Below are positions 29,064-31,435 of a stretch of DNA of 31,435 nucleotides, piece by piece. Within the stretch, counting starts at the first letter, position 1. Every line of letters begins with the position of its first letter. Location: NCBI GenBank assembly GCA_045123995.1, contig JBGVKY010000008.1:1-31435 (forward strand), written 5' to 3'. The notes beneath the pieces were generated by a model. It was not told the DNA's origin. It was given only the letters and a program-made list of their open reading frames with translations, and searched no databases. Made by a program: the position numbers and the translations under genes. Source of the DNA: HGM11501 sp045123995 (lineage in GTDB: Bacteria > Bacillota > Clostridia > CAKSNL01 > HGM11501).

Positions 29064-30251
29064 TTAGTCGCCAAAGGAAATTCCCATGTTCTTTGCTATT
29101 TTAACAAGCTCGCCGTTGGGATCAACGGGTTTGAAGTTCTTGTCAATGTCGTTGGATGGGATAACAACTTCCAAGGGAACGGGAACCATTTCGTTTTCCC
29201 TTAAAGCAACCATATGCTTGTAATTTCCTTCCATAAGAAGGTCAACGGCACTGCTTCCGTAACGTGTGCAAAGAACTATATCGGATGCAGATGTGTCGCC
29301 GCCTCTCTGGACATGGCCGAGAGCACAGGCTCTGCATTCTACGTCTAAAATATCTTCGCTTATGGCATAGCCGTTATCATCACGTTCGGAGTTTAACATG
29401 TTCTCTACGGTTTTTGCCAAAAGTTTGCCGATACCGCCGAGCTTTACGCCGTCAGGAGAAAAGTCCTGCTTGATTGAAGTAACTGTGCTTCCGTCGGGAG
29501 CAGGAGAACCCTCTGCCACAACAACTAAAGAATATTTCTTTTTGCTTAAAAGAGCTTTCTTAACTCTTTCCTTGATTTTTTCTATATCATACTTGATTTC
29601 AGGAATGATGATGGCATCGGCACCGCCTGCAATACCAGCATAGAGCGCCAGATGACCTGCATTTCTTCCCATAGTTTCAAAGAAGATAACTCTGTGATGG
29701 CTTCTTGCAGTAGTCTTAAGACAGTTTATAGCATCGATATTTCTGTTAATCGCAGTATCGAAACCAAAGGTCTGGTCGGTGGTGTTAAGGTCATTGTCGA
29801 TGGTTTTGGGAATACCCATTACCTTAACGCCCATTCTGGAATAGTCTCTTCCTGAAGTGAGAGTTCCGTCGCCACCGATTATGATTAAAGCGTCAATTCC
29901 CGCTTTTTTGATATTTTCAACTGCAACGTGAGAAACGTCATCGTAAATGGGCTTTCCGTCTTCTCCCCTGACGAGGCCGTTTTTGTCACGTCTGGGATAT
30001 TTGAAAAGATTGTCCTTGTTAGAGTTGTAGAGGATAGTTCCTCCGTCACCGATAATTTCGTCTACCTTATCTGTGGTAAGGGAAATCATCTGGCTTTCTC
30101 CTAAGTAAAGACCTCTGTAGCAGTTTTTTATTCCGACACATTCGATGCCGTATTTATTGATAGCTGTGCAAACAACCGCTCGGATAACTGCGTTAAGTCC
30201 GCAGCAGTCGCCACCGCCTGTCATAATGCCTATTTTTTTAATTTCACTCAT
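29064..30251 (-). CDS. pfkA: 6-phosphofructokinase family enzyme (mixed ATP/PPi signature)
   Basis: A 395-aa cytoplasmic enzyme that phosphorylates fructose-6-phosphate in glycolysis. Motifs: GIMTGGGDCCGLNAVIRA near 7-24, the phosphoryl-donor motif GGDGTLTSG near 121, the catalytic PKTIDNDLNTTDQTFGFDTA near 142-161, and ETMGRNAGHLALYAGIA near 182. At ~395 aa it is longer than the ATP-PFK of E. coli (about 320) and fits the clade that includes both ATP- and PPi-dependent forms. The donor motif has Gly (GGDGT, ATP-like), while the catalytic loop has Lys (KTIDND, as in PPi enzymes). ATG 30251 has GGAGGT 6 nt upstream; the upstream in-frame starts fall in or before that site. Confidence 0.92.
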   Translation of the reverse strand: MSEIKKIGIMTGGGDCCGLNAVIRAVVCTAINKYGIECVGIKNCYRGLYLGESQMISLTTDKVDEIIGDGGTILYNSNKDNLFKYPRRDKNGLVRGEDGKPIYDDVSHVAVENIKKAGIDALIIIGGDGTLTSGRDYSRMGVKVMGIPKTIDNDLNTTDQTFGFDTAINRNIDAINCLKTTARSHHRVIFFETMGRNAGHLALYAGIAGGADAIIIPEIKYDIEKIKERVKKALLSKKKYSLVVVAEGSPAPDGSTVTSIKQDFSPDGVKLGGIGKLLAKTVENMLNSERDDNGYAISEDILDVECRACALGHVQRGGDTSASDIVLCTRYGSSAVDLLMEGNYKHMVALRENEMVPVPLEVVIPSNDIDKNFKPVDPNGELVKIAKNMGISFGD

Positions 30252-30292
30252 TTTCATACCTCCCGGCAAAAAATTACTAAGTTTGAGTATTT

Positions 30293-30321
30293 ATGATACA
30301 ATAAAGAAATATGAAAGTCAA
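30293..30321 (-). promoter_or_regulatory. Promoter of the phosphofructokinase gene
   Basis: On the minus strand TTGACT, 17-bp spacer, TATCAT, about 42 bp before the start. Confidence 0.73.
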
Positions 30322-30421
30322 CAGAATAGACGTAAGTGCATAAAAAAGAGCATAAAAATGTCAAAAAAATAACAATTTGCGCGATTTTTTTAACTTACTG
30401 TTAATTTTTACATATTAACGG

Positions 30422-30450
30422 TTGCAATTATTATATTTTTTTGCTATACT
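30422..30450 (+). promoter_or_regulatory. Promoter of the DUF624 gene
   Basis: TTGCAA, 17-bp spacer, TATACT, about 30 bp before the start. Confidence 0.68.
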
Positions 30451-30479
30451 TTATTAAAATGTATAAAGGAGAAATTTCA

Positions 30480-31289
30480 ATGCCGTTATTTTTTCAGAAC
30501 TATGATTCTCCGGGACCGGGGGTGCCCAAGGGCGAACCCAAAAAGCCGGGAATTATAAGATACTTTATAGTAATAGGAAGACATTTCTGGGATCTGGTTT
30601 TTTTAAACATCCTTTATTTTGTTTTAAGCCTTCCTGCCATTGTCATTTATATGTTTCTGGGAGTATATTTTTTCGGGACACTGCCGGGAGATCTTAAATT
30701 GGTTCTTCCTGCCATTTTGGGATTTGCCATGCCTGCTCTTTTGGGAAGTGGCCCTGCCAGGGCAGGAATAAGCTCTGTTTTAAGGAACTATTCTGCAGAG
30801 GAGCCTGCTTTCTTATGGAGTGACTTTAAAGAATACACCAAAAAGTATTTCCTTAAAGGTTTACTTATATTTTTGTTTGACCTGGTTTTCGTATGCATAA
30901 TATATGCCGACATTCTCTTTTATGTTAATCTGACCATTAACACAGGGCAGGGCTTTATGAGTATGATTGCAGTGTATGTGGCAATTTTTATCTTCCTTAT
31001 ATATATAATTATGCATCCTTTCATTTACATGCAGCTCGTAACATTTGATGCACCGCTTAAAACGGCTTGCAAAAATGCTTTTCTCCTGACTGCGGTAAGA
31101 TTTCCCCAGAACCTAGGGTGCCTGATAGCGGCAATGGCTATAGGCTATTTTATATTTGAACTGATACTTTCCTGGAATCCTGCCTTGTTTTTGCTGTTTA
31201 TTGTTTTCTTCTCGCTTATATGTCTTCTTCTGGATATGAACAGTTTCTCTGTGATAAAGAAGTATCTTATAAAAGAAGAAGCAAAATAA
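30480..31289 (+). CDS. DUF624 (YesL-like) membrane protein
   Basis: A 269-aa integral membrane protein. After a short soluble N-terminus (QNYDSPGPGVPKGEPKK) there are about five to six hydrophobic segments (residues ~33-60, ~68-90, ~122-145, ~160-185, ~205-225, ~233-252). The N-terminal NYDSPGPGV and the segments FWDLVFLNILYFVLSLPAIV and GPARAGISSVLRNYSAEEPA match the DUF624/YesL family, found near sugar-utilisation genes in Firmicutes. No sugar cluster lies in this window. ATG 30480 has AAAGGAG about 7 nt upstream. Confidence 0.82.
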   Translation: MPLFFQNYDSPGPGVPKGEPKKPGIIRYFIVIGRHFWDLVFLNILYFVLSLPAIVIYMFLGVYFFGTLPGDLKLVLPAILGFAMPALLGSGPARAGISSVLRNYSAEEPAFLWSDFKEYTKKYFLKGLLIFLFDLVFVCIIYADILFYVNLTINTGQGFMSMIAVYVAIFIFLIYIIMHPFIYMQLVTFDAPLKTACKNAFLLTAVRFPQNLGCLIAAMAIGYFIFELILSWNPALFLLFIVFFSLICLLLDMNSFSVIKKYLIKEEAK

Positions 31290-31308
31290 CCATCATAAAA
31301 AAGTGCAC

Positions 31309-31338
31309 AAGAGCGTCCCTTGAAGGGGCGTTCTTTTT
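31309..31338 (+). terminator. Intrinsic terminator of the DUF624 gene
   Basis: AGAGCGTCCCT and AGGGGCGTTCT pair over 11 positions, including two G-T pairs, with a 3-nt loop, followed by TTTTT. Confidence 0.75.
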
Positions 31339-31363
31339 GTATATAAATAAGCTTAAAAAAGTG

Positions 31364-31392
31364 TTGACAAGTGAGGTATGGTGTGTTAAAAT
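31364..31392 (+). promoter_or_regulatory. Promoter for the next transcript beyond the window
   Basis: TTGACA, 17-bp spacer, TAAAAT. The remaining 43 bp hold no gene start that I can support. Confidence 0.65.
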
Positions 31393-31435
31393 AACGACTG
31401 TTGTCGCCTTAGGGCAAGCAGTATAAAAAAGTTTT

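Overview
The window looks like the chromosome of a low-GC, Gram-positive Clostridia-type bacterium. The evidence is AT-rich DNA, strong AGGAGG ribosome binding sites, a sigma-H (Spo0H-type) factor, a PerR regulator next to a reverse rubrerythrin, the Asp23-FakA-RecG gene order known from Bacillus-type genomes, and a GlpP-controlled glycerol-3-phosphate operon. The exact species cannot be read from this sequence.

Region 1 (1 to about 12,095, all genes on the minus strand) is one end of an integrative conjugative element of the Tn1549-like clostridial family. Starting from its chromosomal edge, it holds a tyrosine integrase with repeat-rich attachment DNA beside it. Next comes a replication and partition block: RepA_N initiator, a 68-aa protein, ParA, ParB and a DUF3789-like membrane peptide. 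Then follows a tightly packed run of small accessory proteins, and finally the first 984 codons of a very large helicase/methylase-type protein that runs off the left edge. Relaxase, coupling protein and type IV secretion genes are not in the window and should lie further left. No antibiotic resistance cargo is visible. The 3' end of the rubrerythrin gene marks the chromosomal flank.

Region 2 (12,096 to 31,435) is ordinary chromosome. It holds perR-rbr, a secreted stalk-domain protein, rpsT, metK, sigH, a zinc-ribbon protein, and asp23-fakA-recG on the minus strand. After these come a cytidylate-kinase-like protein, the glycerol-3-phosphate oxidation operon ending in glpP, an EamA transporter with a HAD phosphatase, a membrane protein, a phosphofructokinase and a DUF624 membrane protein. 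Most transcription units have a readable sigma-A promoter with a 17-bp spacer and an intrinsic terminator.

The observations most worth pursuing are these. (a) Eight proteins of the element end at their exact C-terminus in E-x-E-R or a close variant, usually after a lysine/arginine-rich stretch; the residues are kept while the codons vary. (b) A TnpV-family gene lies wholly inside the giant ORF in another frame. (c) Six phased 23-bp iterons sit inside repA next to a 33-nt all-AT tract, which looks like a replication origin embedded in its own initiator gene. (d) A leader terminator precedes the glp operon, whose last gene encodes the antiterminator GlpP. (e) One promoter has its -10 box in the loop of the preceding terminator hairpin.
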